From a bacterium (GTDB lineage Bacteria; Hydrothermota; Tepidihabitantia; Tepidihabitantales; Tepidihabitantaceae), in contig DATJQV010000014.1 of the NCBI GenBank assembly GCA_035505375.1, positions 1-58,982 on the forward strand: a DNA stretch of 58,982 nucleotides, given 5' to 3'. Positions 31,222 through 39,735 of the stretch are shown in pieces. The notes beneath the pieces are model-generated. The model was not told the origin of the DNA. It saw only the letters and a list, made by a program, of their open reading frames with translations, and made no database searches. A program made the translations under genes and the position numbers. Within the stretch, counting starts at the first letter, position 1. The number at the start of each line of letters is the position of its first letter.

Positions 31222-33906
31222 ATGATTGCGAGAGTGCATCTTTTCGGAAAGCTCGCCGCGTGCGTGGCCGCCTGTATCGGAATCGCCGCGGCGGATTGGG
31301 TCACGACTACCGTACCCGCAGGTTCATATCCCTGGGCCGCGGCGACGAATCCGGTGACTAACAAGATCTACGTCGCGAACTACGACGACAACAGCGTGAC
31401 GGTCATCGACGGCGCCACCAACAATACTAACACTCTGTACGTCGGCACGTGGCCTTTCGCGTTCGCGGTGAACCCGGTGACAGACAAGATTTACGTCGCC
31501 AACAAGGGCAGCGGTGACGTGACGATCATCGATGGCGCGACGAGCGACACAACCACGGTGAACGTCGGCACCGGGCCGAGGGCGCTGGCGGTGAACCCTG
31601 TAACCAACAAGATCTACGTGGCGGACTACGACGTCGACAGCGTGGCGGTCATTGACGGCGCGACCGACAGTACGACCTCCGTGGCCGTGGGTTCGGGGCC
31701 GTTTGCGCTGGCGGTTAACCCGGTAACCAACAAGGTCTACGTCGCGAACTACAACGTCAGCAGCGTGACGGTCATTGACGGCGCCACCATGGATACGACT
31801 ACGGTGCCCACCGGCTCGGAACCCTACGCCGTGGCCGTGAACCCGGTTACCAACAAGATCTACGTGGCGAACCAGAGCAGTAACAACGTGACGGTGATCG
31901 ACGGTGTTACCAAAGATACCGCTTCGGTGCGCGTCGGCTCCGGCCCCACTGCCGTGGCCGTCAACCCGGCTACCAACAAGATCTATGCTACGAACTACGC
32001 CAGCGGTAATGTCACGGTGATCGACGGCGCGAGCAACGGCACCGTCACGGTGCCGATTGGCGCGAGCCCCATGGCCGTGGCGGTGAACCCGGTATCCAAC
32101 AAGATCTACGTCGCGGACCGCATCAGCAACGACGTGGCGGTCATCGACGGCGCGACCAACACCAGGGCTTTGCTGACCGTCGGCTCGGGCCCCGATGCCG
32201 TGGCCGTGAACCCGGTTACCAACAAGATCTACGTCGCGGACCGCATGAGCGCCGATGTGGCAGTGCTCGACGGCGCGACCAACTCCACTACCACAGTCGC
32301 CGTCGGCACAAGTCCCTGTGCCGTGGCGCTGAACCCGGTCACTAACAATATCTACGTCGCGGACCGCATCAGCAACGACGTGACGGTAATCGACGGCACG
32401 AGCAACACCACAATCACCGTGCCCACCGGCACCCATCCTATGGCCGTGGCGGTGAACCCGGTCACCAACCGGATCTACGTCGTTGATTACTCCAGCAACA
32501 ACATGACGGCAATCGACGGTGTGACCAGCGGTACGGCCACGGTGTCCACCGGCAAGAATCCCTGCGCCGCGGCGATGAACCCGGTCACCAATAAACTCTA
32601 CGTCGCGAACAACGGCGGCAGCAACGTCACGGTTATCGATTGCGCGACCTACGACACCGCCACGGTGACCGCAGGCACGAATCCCTGCGCCGTAGCGGTG
32701 AACCCGGCCACCAACAAAGTCTATGTCGCGAACAACGGCAGCGGCAGCGTGACGGTCATCGACAGTTCGACGTACGACACAACACTGACCGCAGGCACGA
32801 ATCCCTGCGCCGTGGCCGTGAACCCGGTCACCAACAAGATTTACGTCGCGAACGAGGGAAGCGACGACGTGACGGTCATCAACGGCGCGACCAACGACAC
32901 AACCACGGTCGCCGCCGGCACGAGCCCCTGTGCCGTGGCGGTGGACCCGTTCACCAACAAGGTCTACGTCGCGAACCAGGGCAGCAGCAGCGTGACGGTC
33001 ATCGACGGCGCGACCAACGATACGACCAGCGTTATCGCCGGTGCGAATCCCTATGCGGTGGCGGTAGACCCGCTGACCAACAAGATCTACGTGGCGAACA
33101 ATGGCACCAACAACGTGACGGTCATCGACGGTGCGACGAACACCACGACCATGCTGGCCGCAGGTACGAACCCCTGCGCGGTGGCGGTGAACCCGGTCAC
33201 CGGCGAGGTCTACGTCCCCAACGGAGGCAGCAGCAATGCAACCGTGATTACCGAGGTGCCGTTCAATTATACTATGGTGGCCGCGGCATTCGACTCGCTG
33301 CCGGACAACAGAACCCAGCTGATGCGCCCGCCGTTGACCGGCAAAGGTGTGAATCGCTCTCTGCCCTACCCGACCGCGATGCTCGGCGTCGGCAACCGCG
33401 CAGGCACAGCTCTCGGGAAATGGGGCTGGGCGACTGTCAACAGCGGCGTCGGGACCGATTCCATCACCTGGTCTTACGCCTGGGGCACCGACTCGCTCGC
33501 CATGGGCGAGAACTTCATTTGTGCCCTCCCGCTCGAAGCTCAAACCGCGACCACCAACAACCTCGGGCTCGGCACGCCGTTCGTTGGCAGCCTCATGGTC
33601 TTTCCGGTGTACCGGACGAGAAACTATACGGGCATCGAGGAAGCGACGGGGTCGAAGGTCCGAAGCACGGGGCTGCCGACCATTGTCCGAGGTGTGCTGT
33701 TCCTGCCCCAGGCTCCGGGCCGCGAGCCTCAAGCTGCAAGCCTGCTCGACATCAGCGGTCGGAAGGTGCTGGGTCTTCGTCCCGGTGCGAACGACGTTCA
33801 GGGGCTGGCACCGGGCGTGTACTTTGTGAGAGAACTCCAGGTGCAAGCTCAAAACCAGGCTGGCCGCAAACAACAAACGGTTCGCAAGGTTGTCCTGACC
33901 GAGTAA
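31222..33906 (+). CDS. Secreted 16-repeat YVTN propeller protein with sorting domain (copy 2)
   Basis: The 894-residue tandem paralogue of the preceding gene has the same plan: signal peptide (KLAACVAACIGIAAA), 16 YVTN repeats, a conserved segment ending in TDSITWSYAWGTDSLAMGENFICALPLE, and a sorting domain (TIVRGVLFLPQA ... LLDISGRKVLGLRPGANDVQGLAPGVYFVRE ... VRKVVLTE). GGGGGA precedes the ATG and the two genes are 12 bases apart, so they form one transcript. Blades are alike at both DNA and protein level, which invites recombination. The final tail VQAQNQAGRKQQT is encoded by CAAGC/CAAAC words. Confidence 0.9.
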   Translation: MIARVHLFGKLAACVAACIGIAAADWVTTTVPAGSYPWAAATNPVTNKIYVANYDDNSVTVIDGATNNTNTLYVGTWPFAFAVNPVTDKIYVANKGSGDVTIIDGATSDTTTVNVGTGPRALAVNPVTNKIYVADYDVDSVAVIDGATDSTTSVAVGSGPFALAVNPVTNKVYVANYNVSSVTVIDGATMDTTTVPTGSEPYAVAVNPVTNKIYVANQSSNNVTVIDGVTKDTASVRVGSGPTAVAVNPATNKIYATNYASGNVTVIDGASNGTVTVPIGASPMAVAVNPVSNKIYVADRISNDVAVIDGATNTRALLTVGSGPDAVAVNPVTNKIYVADRMSADVAVLDGATNSTTTVAVGTSPCAVALNPVTNNIYVADRISNDVTVIDGTSNTTITVPTGTHPMAVAVNPVTNRIYVVDYSSNNMTAIDGVTSGTATVSTGKNPCAAAMNPVTNKLYVANNGGSNVTVIDCATYDTATVTAGTNPCAVAVNPATNKVYVANNGSGSVTVIDSSTYDTTLTAGTNPCAVAVNPVTNKIYVANEGSDDVTVINGATNDTTTVAAGTSPCAVAVDPFTNKVYVANQGSSSVTVIDGATNDTTSVIAGANPYAVAVDPLTNKIYVANNGTNNVTVIDGATNTTTMLAAGTNPCAVAVNPVTGEVYVPNGGSSNATVITEVPFNYTMVAAAFDSLPDNRTQLMRPPLTGKGVNRSLPYPTAMLGVGNRAGTALGKWGWATVNSGVGTDSITWSYAWGTDSLAMGENFICALPLEAQTATTNNLGLGTPFVGSLMVFPVYRTRNYTGIEEATGSKVRSTGLPTIVRGVLFLPQAPGREPQAASLLDISGRKVLGLRPGANDVQGLAPGVYFVRELQVQAQNQAGRKQQTVRKVVLTE

Positions 33907-33944
33907 CCGGCGACTGCGGCTTGCCGTGCAGAAGTGCACGCTAT

Positions 33945-34244
33945 CAGCCGTGTTGCTCTGCGAGCAGCAGAGCGGGTAGCTCGCCCGACAGCCATACAGA
34001 CTGCTATCCGGATTAGGTGCTGAGCGACGGTCCGGTCAATCTGCGGGGCAACCCGAAGAGCAGCGATCGGCGCAACTCATCGAGTAGACCGCCGAGTACC
34101 TCAGCAGTCAGCTCGCCCGGCAGTCTGCCGAGCGGCCGTCCAAGTAACTCGCTGGGTTTCCCGCTGAGTAGCCCGCGGAGCGAATACCCCGATTGCTCTC
34201 CGGGGTGCGAGTAGAGCAGCTCACAGAATAGCCGGGGGAATGGG
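33945..34244. repeat. 12-bp phase-locked repeat array A3 (about 25 units)
   Basis: About 25 12-mers in unbroken phase, consensus TCGCCGAGYAGC, beginning 39 bases after the propeller gene stop. Unit position 12 is C in most units. Divergence between units is high. The plus-strand frame that stays open longest (LSDGPVN ... SPGCE) is stopped by TAG inside a unit at about 34212, so protein coding does not explain the conserved phase. Confidence 0.78.
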
Positions 34245-34437
34245 ATAGGGGAGATGCGCCAATATCCAATAAACAATTGCTGATGAATAACTTGGGACAC
34301 GAACCGGCTCGATTTTCCTGGGGACACATACGAAACTGGGATTAGGTGTGCCGTCTCCGAGCACTTCCGAAGGATGCATATTGGTGCGGAGAGGGTTTGG
34401 CGCAAGCAACGGTTTCTGCTGCACGCCAGCACTCTTC

Positions 34438-34466
34438 TTGACTCGCTCCATATAAACGGCTATCCT
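34438..34466 (+). promoter_or_regulatory. Promoter of the DUF2520 gene, near-leaderless
   Basis: TTGACT (34438-34443), 17-bp spacer, TATCCT (34461-34466); ATG 34477 lies 10 bases after the -10 element with no Shine-Dalgarno. Confidence 0.6.
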
Positions 34467-34476
34467 CGGTTTCCCG

Positions 34477-35403
34477 ATGGCGGCACATTCCGGCGACAGT
34501 CTGCCCGTGAGAAGACCGCGGTCCGCACCAATCGCCGAGCGGAAGCGGGTCGGATTTGTCGGCGCGGGGCGAGTGGGCTGCGCGATGGCGTGGCACTGTC
34601 ATCGGCTGGGCTATCCGATTTCGGGGATAGCTGATTTGCAACCGCGGCAGGCTCAGATGGTCTACCGCCTCCTGAAGCTACCCTACAAACGACTCAGCAC
34701 CCACGACGTAGCCGCGGCAAGTGACGTGCTCTTCTTTACCGTGCCTGATGCGCACGTCGGGTCGGAGTACCAGTCCCTGCACAAGCGGCTGGTCCGCGGC
34801 AGGATCTTGGCTCACTGTTCCGGCGCGTTCGGACCGGAAGTGTTCTCGCGCGCAAGAGAGTCGGGCCTGGGCACGCTGGCGCTGCATCCGGTGCAGTCGT
34901 TCTCCAGTCACTCTCAGGCGATTCGAAGCCTGCCGGGCTCGTTCTTTGCCGCGGATGGCTCGGCTTCCGGTCTCAGATTCGGCCGTCATTTCGTCCGGCA
35001 GTTGCACGGGAGCTGGGTGCGGGTGCGCGGGCCTGACCGGCCATTGTATCACGCGATGTGCGTGTTTGCCTCGAACTTCATCAGCGCGTTGTTCGACGCG
35101 GCCGATGAGCTCGCCGGCGAACTTGGCATCTCGCGCCGGCGCGCCGGCAGGATGCTCGAGCCGCTGGCGCGGACCGTGCTCGAAAACATTCTGTCAGCGG
35201 GCGCGGGGCTGAGCCTGACCGGGCCGGTCGAGCGCGGCGACGTTTCGACCGTCGCCTCGCACCTGAAAACCTTGAAGCGACGGCGGCCGGCACTGGTGCC
35301 GGTCTACCGGGTTTTGTCCGTCCGACTGGTTGAGATGGCCGGGCGGAAAGGGCTCGACGCGGAGGCGGTCAGGAAACTGATGGCGGTGCTCGCCGACGAG
35401 TAA
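34477..35403 (+). CDS. Rossmann-fold oxidoreductase-like protein with DUF2520 domain
   Basis: The 308-residue protein has an N-terminal dinucleotide-binding fold (RVGFVGAGRVGCAMAWHCHRLGYPISGIADL, GxGxxG at about residues 30-35). A 6-phosphogluconate-dehydrogenase-like helical domain of the DUF2520 type follows (GTLALHPVQSFSS, then PLYHAMCVFASNFISALFDAADELAGELGI ... TGPVERGDVSTVASHL). DUF2520 proteins resemble ketopantoate reductase and pyrroline-5-carboxylate reductase. The substrate is not established. The gene is transcribed with little or no leader and is followed by an unrelated lipoprotein gene. Confidence 0.85.
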   Translation: MAAHSGDSLPVRRPRSAPIAERKRVGFVGAGRVGCAMAWHCHRLGYPISGIADLQPRQAQMVYRLLKLPYKRLSTHDVAAASDVLFFTVPDAHVGSEYQSLHKRLVRGRILAHCSGAFGPEVFSRARESGLGTLALHPVQSFSSHSQAIRSLPGSFFAADGSASGLRFGRHFVRQLHGSWVRVRGPDRPLYHAMCVFASNFISALFDAADELAGELGISRRRAGRMLEPLARTVLENILSAGAGLSLTGPVERGDVSTVASHLKTLKRRRPALVPVYRVLSVRLVEMAGRKGLDAEAVRKLMAVLADE

Positions 35404-35468
35404 ATGACCGACTACCGGTTGCTGATTCCCGACGAAAGAGTAAGTGACAAAGGCCGGGTATTGCACAG

Positions 35469-35512
35469 TTGGTCATTAGTCAGGAATTGGGAATTGGACA
35501 TTAGTAATTGGC
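35469..35512. repeat. AATTGGGAATTGG repeat
   Basis: TCAGGAATTGGGAATTGGAC followed by ATTAGTAATTGGCAGG. An inverted relative (CCAATTGTCAATTACTAATACCC) lies at 50055-50085. Confidence 0.6.
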
Positions 35513-35537
35513 AGGCCATGGCCAGCAGGAGAGGCGG

Positions 35538-36614
35538 ATGAGAAACACCTTCGCAGCTTTGTTGGGCGGTTTGCTCCTGGTGCTGGTCCTCAGTTGCGCC
35601 AAGAAGATGCTGCCGCCCAGTCCGGACCGTTTCCCTCCGCAACTGGAGGACGTCGAAACCCGGACAAGAAGTCAGGTCGCGCTGGTGTTCGATGAGGCGA
35701 TTGACGGCGCCAAGCTGTGGCCCGACAGTTTCTTCCTGATCGGCTCGGCGGGCGAGACGCTCGCGCTGCGTGGAGCTTCGATTGGGAAGAAGAGCGACGA
35801 GGTGCAGCTCTGGACGCCGATACAGGAGCGAAAGCTGTACCAGTTGCGGGGAGTGGTTAGGGATGAGGCCGGCAATCCCGAACGGTTCCGGGCGCGGTTC
35901 ATGGGTTCGACCAAACGGGATACGATTGCACCCCGGGTCATACGGGTCGATCCCGGTCCCGGAACGACGCGCCAGAAACGCGCGGTGACGGTCAGGGTCA
36001 GCTTCAGCAAGGCTATTGACACAGCGTCCTTGGGTTCCGAATCGCTGGGCCACCGTCCGTGGTTGTTCGTGCCGGTTCAGTACGACACCCTGTTCAAACG
36101 GTCGTGGTCTTCGGATTGGCAGGCACTGAGCTTCACCCGACGCGAATCGCTGCCGGCCGGGGCCGTCGTCTACTTTCTGCTTCAGCCGAAAGCAGCCGAC
36201 CTTGAGGGAAACCGCATCAAGGCTTCGGCGTTCACCTACTTTGCCAGTGACACGCTGCTCGACGTGGTCCCGGTCAAAGGCAAGGCGGCCTGGCCCGACA
36301 GTATTACCGGCCCCGGCGTGGTGTTCTTCACCGAGTCGGCCTCAGTCCGGGTGTTCACCGACTCGCTGAAAGTCACACATACGGAGTCACTGCCGGTGCG
36401 GACTACCGGGCTGGCACCGCTGCTCGCCGACGGCTCTTTCTCCACCAAGTTACATAAGGGTGAGTACGAGGTCGTGGCCGTCGCCGACACCAATGCCGAT
36501 GGTCTGGCCGACTTCGCAAGCGTGGTCGTGAAATTCAACACCGACGCCGAGAGCCTCAGCCTAACGCTACAGCCCGAGTCGCTGCCCAAGCCCATCAATG
36601 CTTATCGCCGCTAG
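35538..36614 (+). CDS. Lipoprotein with Ig-like (Big_5/SbsA-type) domains
   Basis: ATG 35538 is preceded by GGAGAGGCGG. The 358-residue product has a lipoprotein signal (GGLLLVLVLSC, Cys about 20, followed by AKK). Two Ig-like domains of the Big_5 type follow: PPQLEDVETRTRSQVALVFDEAIDGAKL ... and DTIAPRVIRVDPGPGTTRQKRAVTVRVSFSKAIDTASL .... A C-terminal beta-sandwich reads FSTKLHKGEYEVVAVADTNADGLADF. It is probably an envelope-anchored structural or binding protein. Its last 17 bases overlap the start of the VWA gene, so the two are coupled. Confidence 0.82.
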   Translation: MRNTFAALLGGLLLVLVLSCAKKMLPPSPDRFPPQLEDVETRTRSQVALVFDEAIDGAKLWPDSFFLIGSAGETLALRGASIGKKSDEVQLWTPIQERKLYQLRGVVRDEAGNPERFRARFMGSTKRDTIAPRVIRVDPGPGTTRQKRAVTVRVSFSKAIDTASLGSESLGHRPWLFVPVQYDTLFKRSWSSDWQALSFTRRESLPAGAVVYFLLQPKAADLEGNRIKASAFTYFASDTLLDVVPVKGKAAWPDSITGPGVVFFTESASVRVFTDSLKVTHTESLPVRTTGLAPLLADGSFSTKLHKGEYEVVAVADTNADGLADFASVVVKFNTDAESLSLTLQPESLPKPINAYRR

Positions 36615-38796
36615 CGCGATACTGCTGGTACTGGGACTACTGGCGTATCGCAGGCCCCTTGCGGGGCAAGCGCGAAACACGAAGGACAAAGGACAAGGCA
36701 GGCCAAAAGGGGCAGAACTTGCGGATCTCGGGTTGCTCGTTCTGCGTCTGGCGATACTGCTGCTGTTTGCGGCCGTGTTCATCGGAGCTGTTTTCACGCG
36801 CGTCTGGGTTGAGCGGCCGCGACGGGTCGCGGTGATGCTCGACGTCTCGCAGAGCATGGGTGCGATAGGGGCAGAGAGCGCCGCAGCTGCGGCGGCGGAG
36901 GCGCTGCCGCTACCGAACAACACTGCGAGACAGGAGTGGCTATTTGGAGACACGGCAAAGGGGATTTCAGATTTCAGATTGAAGATTGCAGATTCGCAGA
37001 CTACCCGAAGGACGAGGATTGGAGCGGCGCTCAAGACGGTAGGGAAGACGCGGCCCGGCGCGGTAGTGTTGCTGAGCGACGGGCAGGACAATGGCGAAAC
37101 CGATGCGGCAGCGGCTGCGCACGATATCGGCGTGCCGGTCTACACGGTCGGGTTCGGCGGCCTCGCGAAGCGGAACGCAAGTGTCGAGCAGGTGTTGCTG
37201 CTGCCGGCGGTCGTGTATTCGGGTGAGACTGCGGACGTGCAGGTGCGGGTGTCGGCTGCCGGGTTTGCGAATGAGAAGGCACGGGTGAGGTTCCGGGGAG
37301 AGACGAAAGAAGTCGTGCTCGGGCAAGCGCCGGCCGAGCAGGATGTGCCGTTCCGCCTTGTCATAGACAAGCCCGGCCGGCAGGTCGTCGAGGCACAGAT
37401 AGACAGCCTGATGGGGGAGAGCAATTACTCCGACAACACGCGCAGCGCCGTCGTCGACGTAAGACCCTCGCGCGTGCGGGTCGCGTATGTCACGAACCGG
37501 CCGACGACCGAGACGCGGATGATGTTGAGGGCGTTGACCGGCGACGAGCGGATAGCGGTGGAATCGCTGGTTGCGATAAGCGGCGACGCTATAGGAAAAC
37601 GGGGACAGCCCCCACGGGGAACGATGAACGCCGCGGCAGCGGACGTCTTCATCCTCGACGACGTGGTCGAGTCGGGCAGTCCGGATGTCTGGCAGTCCAT
37701 CGCCGACCGCGTACAGTCCGGCGCCGGCATCCTTGTTCTAGCCGGGCCTGATTTCCAGCCGGGACCGATTATTAGCCGGGTCATCAATGGGACCATCGGT
37801 CCGGCGCAGGCGGGTTCGTTCACTCCGGAATTGACTGCTGAGGGCAGGGTGCTGCCATGGTTCATTGCCGGGTCGATTGACTTCACCAGGGTGCCGCCAT
37901 TCGTGGGAGTAAAGCCGGTGGGGATCGCCAATCGCCGGTCGCCGGCCGCCAACCGAACCGCCTTGGGATACAATTCCAATTCCTCGGCGGAATCGAATCA
38001 TATCCCGCGCCCGACGGTCTGGCTTGCCTCGCAGGAGAACAATCTACCGCTCATGGTCGCCGAGAAGGCGGGCACGGGCAAGGTCGTCTATGTCGCCGGA
38101 TACCCGATGTGGCGCTGGGGCTTCGGTCCGGAGCAGACACCGGGACAGGGCACAGCGCTCTCAGATCTCGTCAGCGGGGTAGTGCGATATCTGGCCGAGC
38201 ACGACACGAGTCCGTTCCGGCTTCAGACCGACAAGACGGATCTGCACCATGGAGAGCCGGTGCGGCTGGTCATGAGAGCGGTCGCGCCCGACGGCCGGCC
38301 CTGGACCCGGCTCAGCGTGGTGGTGCGTGTGAGTGCGGACTCGGCGGATTCGAGCACTCGGACGAAGTCAGAAGTCAGCGGTCAGAATGCGGAAGGCAGA
38401 AGCCGAGAACTGCCGGTCCCGATGACCGAAACCGGCGCGGGCATGTACGAAGCCACGTTCGAAGCCCTGGAACCGGGTCGGTACAACGCGGTTGCAGCGA
38501 TAAGCTTGTCCGACACGGCGCTGGGCAAGGCGAGAACCGAGTTCGTGGTTGCCGAACAAGCCGTAGAACTGGCCAATACCGGGATGAACGAAGGACTCCT
38601 GAGATCGGTTTCAGATGCCAGCGGCGGACGGTTCTTTTCTTCGGACAGCCTGCCCCGCGGCGGGAATGAAATCACGCTCGGCTCGTACCGTCGTCGGCTC
38701 TCGTTCGACCCGCGGCGGGCGGCCTGGGCCTATGTTCTGATTGCGTTACTCGCGGGCGCGGAATGGCTGCTGCGCCGGAGAAGAGGGATGTTGTGA
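36598..38796 (+). CDS. VWA-domain membrane protein with several in-frame repeat insertions
   Basis: The 732-residue product has an N-terminal TM segment, a second at about 45-67, and a von Willebrand A domain with MIDAS residues Asp82, Ser84 and Ser86 (VAVMLDVSQSMG) and GAVVLLSDGQDNGETDAAAAA. It continues with BatA/CARDB-like Ig segments, a glutamine-amidotransferase-like region (PTTETRMMLRALTGDERIAVESL ... ADVFILDDVVE) and a C-terminal TM (RRAAWAYVLIALLAGAEWLL). At least four stretches are translated repeats: codons about 25-37, 119-137, 335-345 and 590-605. The family is often linked to MoxR/Bat-type envelope functions, but no MoxR gene is here. It overlaps both neighbours. Confidence 0.85.
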   Translation: MLIAASAILLVLGLLAYRRPLAGQARNTKDKGQGRPKGAELADLGLLVLRLAILLLFAAVFIGAVFTRVWVERPRRVAVMLDVSQSMGAIGAESAAAAAAEALPLPNNTARQEWLFGDTAKGISDFRLKIADSQTTRRTRIGAALKTVGKTRPGAVVLLSDGQDNGETDAAAAAHDIGVPVYTVGFGGLAKRNASVEQVLLLPAVVYSGETADVQVRVSAAGFANEKARVRFRGETKEVVLGQAPAEQDVPFRLVIDKPGRQVVEAQIDSLMGESNYSDNTRSAVVDVRPSRVRVAYVTNRPTTETRMMLRALTGDERIAVESLVAISGDAIGKRGQPPRGTMNAAAADVFILDDVVESGSPDVWQSIADRVQSGAGILVLAGPDFQPGPIISRVINGTIGPAQAGSFTPELTAEGRVLPWFIAGSIDFTRVPPFVGVKPVGIANRRSPAANRTALGYNSNSSAESNHIPRPTVWLASQENNLPLMVAEKAGTGKVVYVAGYPMWRWGFGPEQTPGQGTALSDLVSGVVRYLAEHDTSPFRLQTDKTDLHHGEPVRLVMRAVAPDGRPWTRLSVVVRVSADSADSSTRTKSEVSGQNAEGRSRELPVPMTETGAGMYEATFEALEPGRYNAVAAISLSDTALGKARTEFVVAEQAVELANTGMNEGLLRSVSDASGGRFFSSDSLPRGGNEITLGSYRRRLSFDPRRAAWAYVLIALLAGAEWLLRRRRGML
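36677..37006. repeat. Two in-frame word-repeat insertions in the VWA gene
   Basis: At 36677-36703, ACGAAGGACAAAGGACAAGG encodes NTKDKGQGR. At 36962-37006, ATTTCAGATTTCAGATTGAAG and GATTGCAGATTCGCAGAC encode SDFRLKIADSQTT inside the VWA domain. Neither breaks the frame. Confidence 0.7.
37596..37620. repeat. REP-like GGGGACAGCCCCC element in frame
   Basis: AAAACGGGGACAGCCCCCAC followed by GGGGA. It encodes KRGQPPRG in the VWA protein and is related to the element at 3523-3577. Confidence 0.6.
38365..38405. repeat. AGTCAGAA-word repeat in frame in the VWA gene
   Basis: GAAGTCAGAAGTCAGCGGTC then AGAATGCGGAAGGCAGAAG. It encodes KSEVSGQNAEGR between two beta strands. Confidence 0.7.
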
Positions 38797-39623
38797 TGAG
38801 AAGATCGAAGCTAGAAGCTGGAAGTCAGAAGCTGGAAGTGGGAAGTCAGGTAGCGGTGCGGAGCGGAGATCGCAGCGAGGGCACGAAAGCACGAAGTGGG
38901 TCGGATTCCCAATTCGGGAATTCGGGTTTGAGTCGTCATTCTGACTTCGGACTTCGAGTTTTGGGACCATCGCCGCGGGCTTGTCGTCACCTGACCGTGA
39001 CGCGGTTCGCTTTGGCCGTGCTGGTGCTTCTGGCCGTGGCGGGAACTGCTCAAGCCGGAATCGGCGAGAGGATTGCTGAGAGACTGCGAACCAGCGGACT
39101 GTCGCCCGAGGTCATCGTCACTGGTGTGTCGATGCTGCCCGTGGTCGAGCTCCGCGGAGCCATACCCATCGGCAACAACCTGTTCCACCTGCCGTTGTGG
39201 AAGACGCTGGCGCTATCAGTTGTCGGGAACATGATTCCCATGTTCCTTCTGGTGTTGCTGCTGGAGCGGATTGTCGCCTGGCTCAGCCACGTTGCTTTCT
39301 TCAAACGTTTCTTCGACTGGCTGTTCCGCCACACGCGGGGCAGAAGCGGGGCCGTTGCCCGGTCGGAGTTCTGGGGTCTAGCTGTCTTTGTCGGGATCCC
39401 GCTGCCCGGGTTCGGAGTGTGGACCGGGGCAGTGCTGGCCGTGGTCATGGACATGCCGTTTTGGCGGTCGATGCTGGCCGGATTCATCGGCGTGCTATTG
39501 GCTGCAGGCGTAGTGACCATCCTCTGCCTGCTCGGCAAATGGGGCGCCATCATCGCCTCGGTCGCCCTGCTGGCCGTACTGGCGCGGGCAATCGTGTCGG
39601 TCGTCCGGAAACGGCCGGACTGA
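38796..39623 (+). CDS. Sm_multidrug_ex (PF06695-type) small membrane protein with repeat-encoded N-terminus
   Basis: The conserved part (about residues 75-275) matches the small multidrug export family: SPEVIVTGVSMLPVVELRGAIPIGNNLFHLPLWKTLALSVVGNMIPMFLLVLLLE ... AVFVGIPLPGFGVWTGAVLAVVMDMPFWRSMLAGFIGVLLAAGVVTILCLLG. There are about five TM segments. Biochemical function is poorly established despite the name. ATG 38796 overlaps the VWA stop (TGATG), implying coupling, yet the first about 60 codons are plain interspersed repeat. GTG 38997 is the alternative start if the extension is not translated. The signal-like segment FALAVLVLLAVAGTAQA begins right after it. Confidence 0.8.
   Translation: MRRSKLEAGSQKLEVGSQVAVRSGDRSEGTKARSGSDSQFGNSGLSRHSDFGLRVLGPSPRACRHLTVTRFALAVLVLLAVAGTAQAGIGERIAERLRTSGLSPEVIVTGVSMLPVVELRGAIPIGNNLFHLPLWKTLALSVVGNMIPMFLLVLLLERIVAWLSHVAFFKRFFDWLFRHTRGRSGAVARSEFWGLAVFVGIPLPGFGVWTGAVLAVVMDMPFWRSMLAGFIGVLLAAGVVTILCLLGKWGAIIASVALLAVLARAIVSVVRKRPD
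38799..38965. repeat. Long GAAGCTGGAAGTC-word repeat tract
   Basis: Consecutive words GAAGCTAGAAGCTGGAAGTC, GGAAGTGGGAAGTCAGG, GGCACGAAAGCACGAAG, AATTCGGGAATTCGGG and GACTTCGGACTTCGAG. It encodes the N-terminal extension of the Sm_multidrug_ex protein if translation starts at 38796. Confidence 0.75.
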
Positions 39624-39697
39624 GCCGGACAGCGAAGAGCCGGGGCGTTCCCCGGAGAGGCTGACCGACTCGAACGCGGAATTCCATCTCGGCGCTT

Positions 39698-39725
39698 TTG
39701 ACTTTCGGTCAGGTTGACTTAGTAT
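39698..39725 (+). promoter_or_regulatory. Promoter of endonuclease IV, near-leaderless
   Basis: TTGACT (39698-39703), 16-bp spacer, TAGTAT (39720-39725). GTG 39736 begins 10 bases after the -10 element, and no Shine-Dalgarno fits between. Confidence 0.62.
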
Positions 39726-39735
39726 CTAGCCGCAC

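Noticed and set aside
31324-33939. 871-residue antisense frame opposite the YVTN gene
   Set aside because: Antisense of a repetitive gene: the repeat unit lacks stops in this frame, so openness is copied with each unit. The same applies to the antisense frames at 28627-29943, 52236-52976 and 56161-56904.
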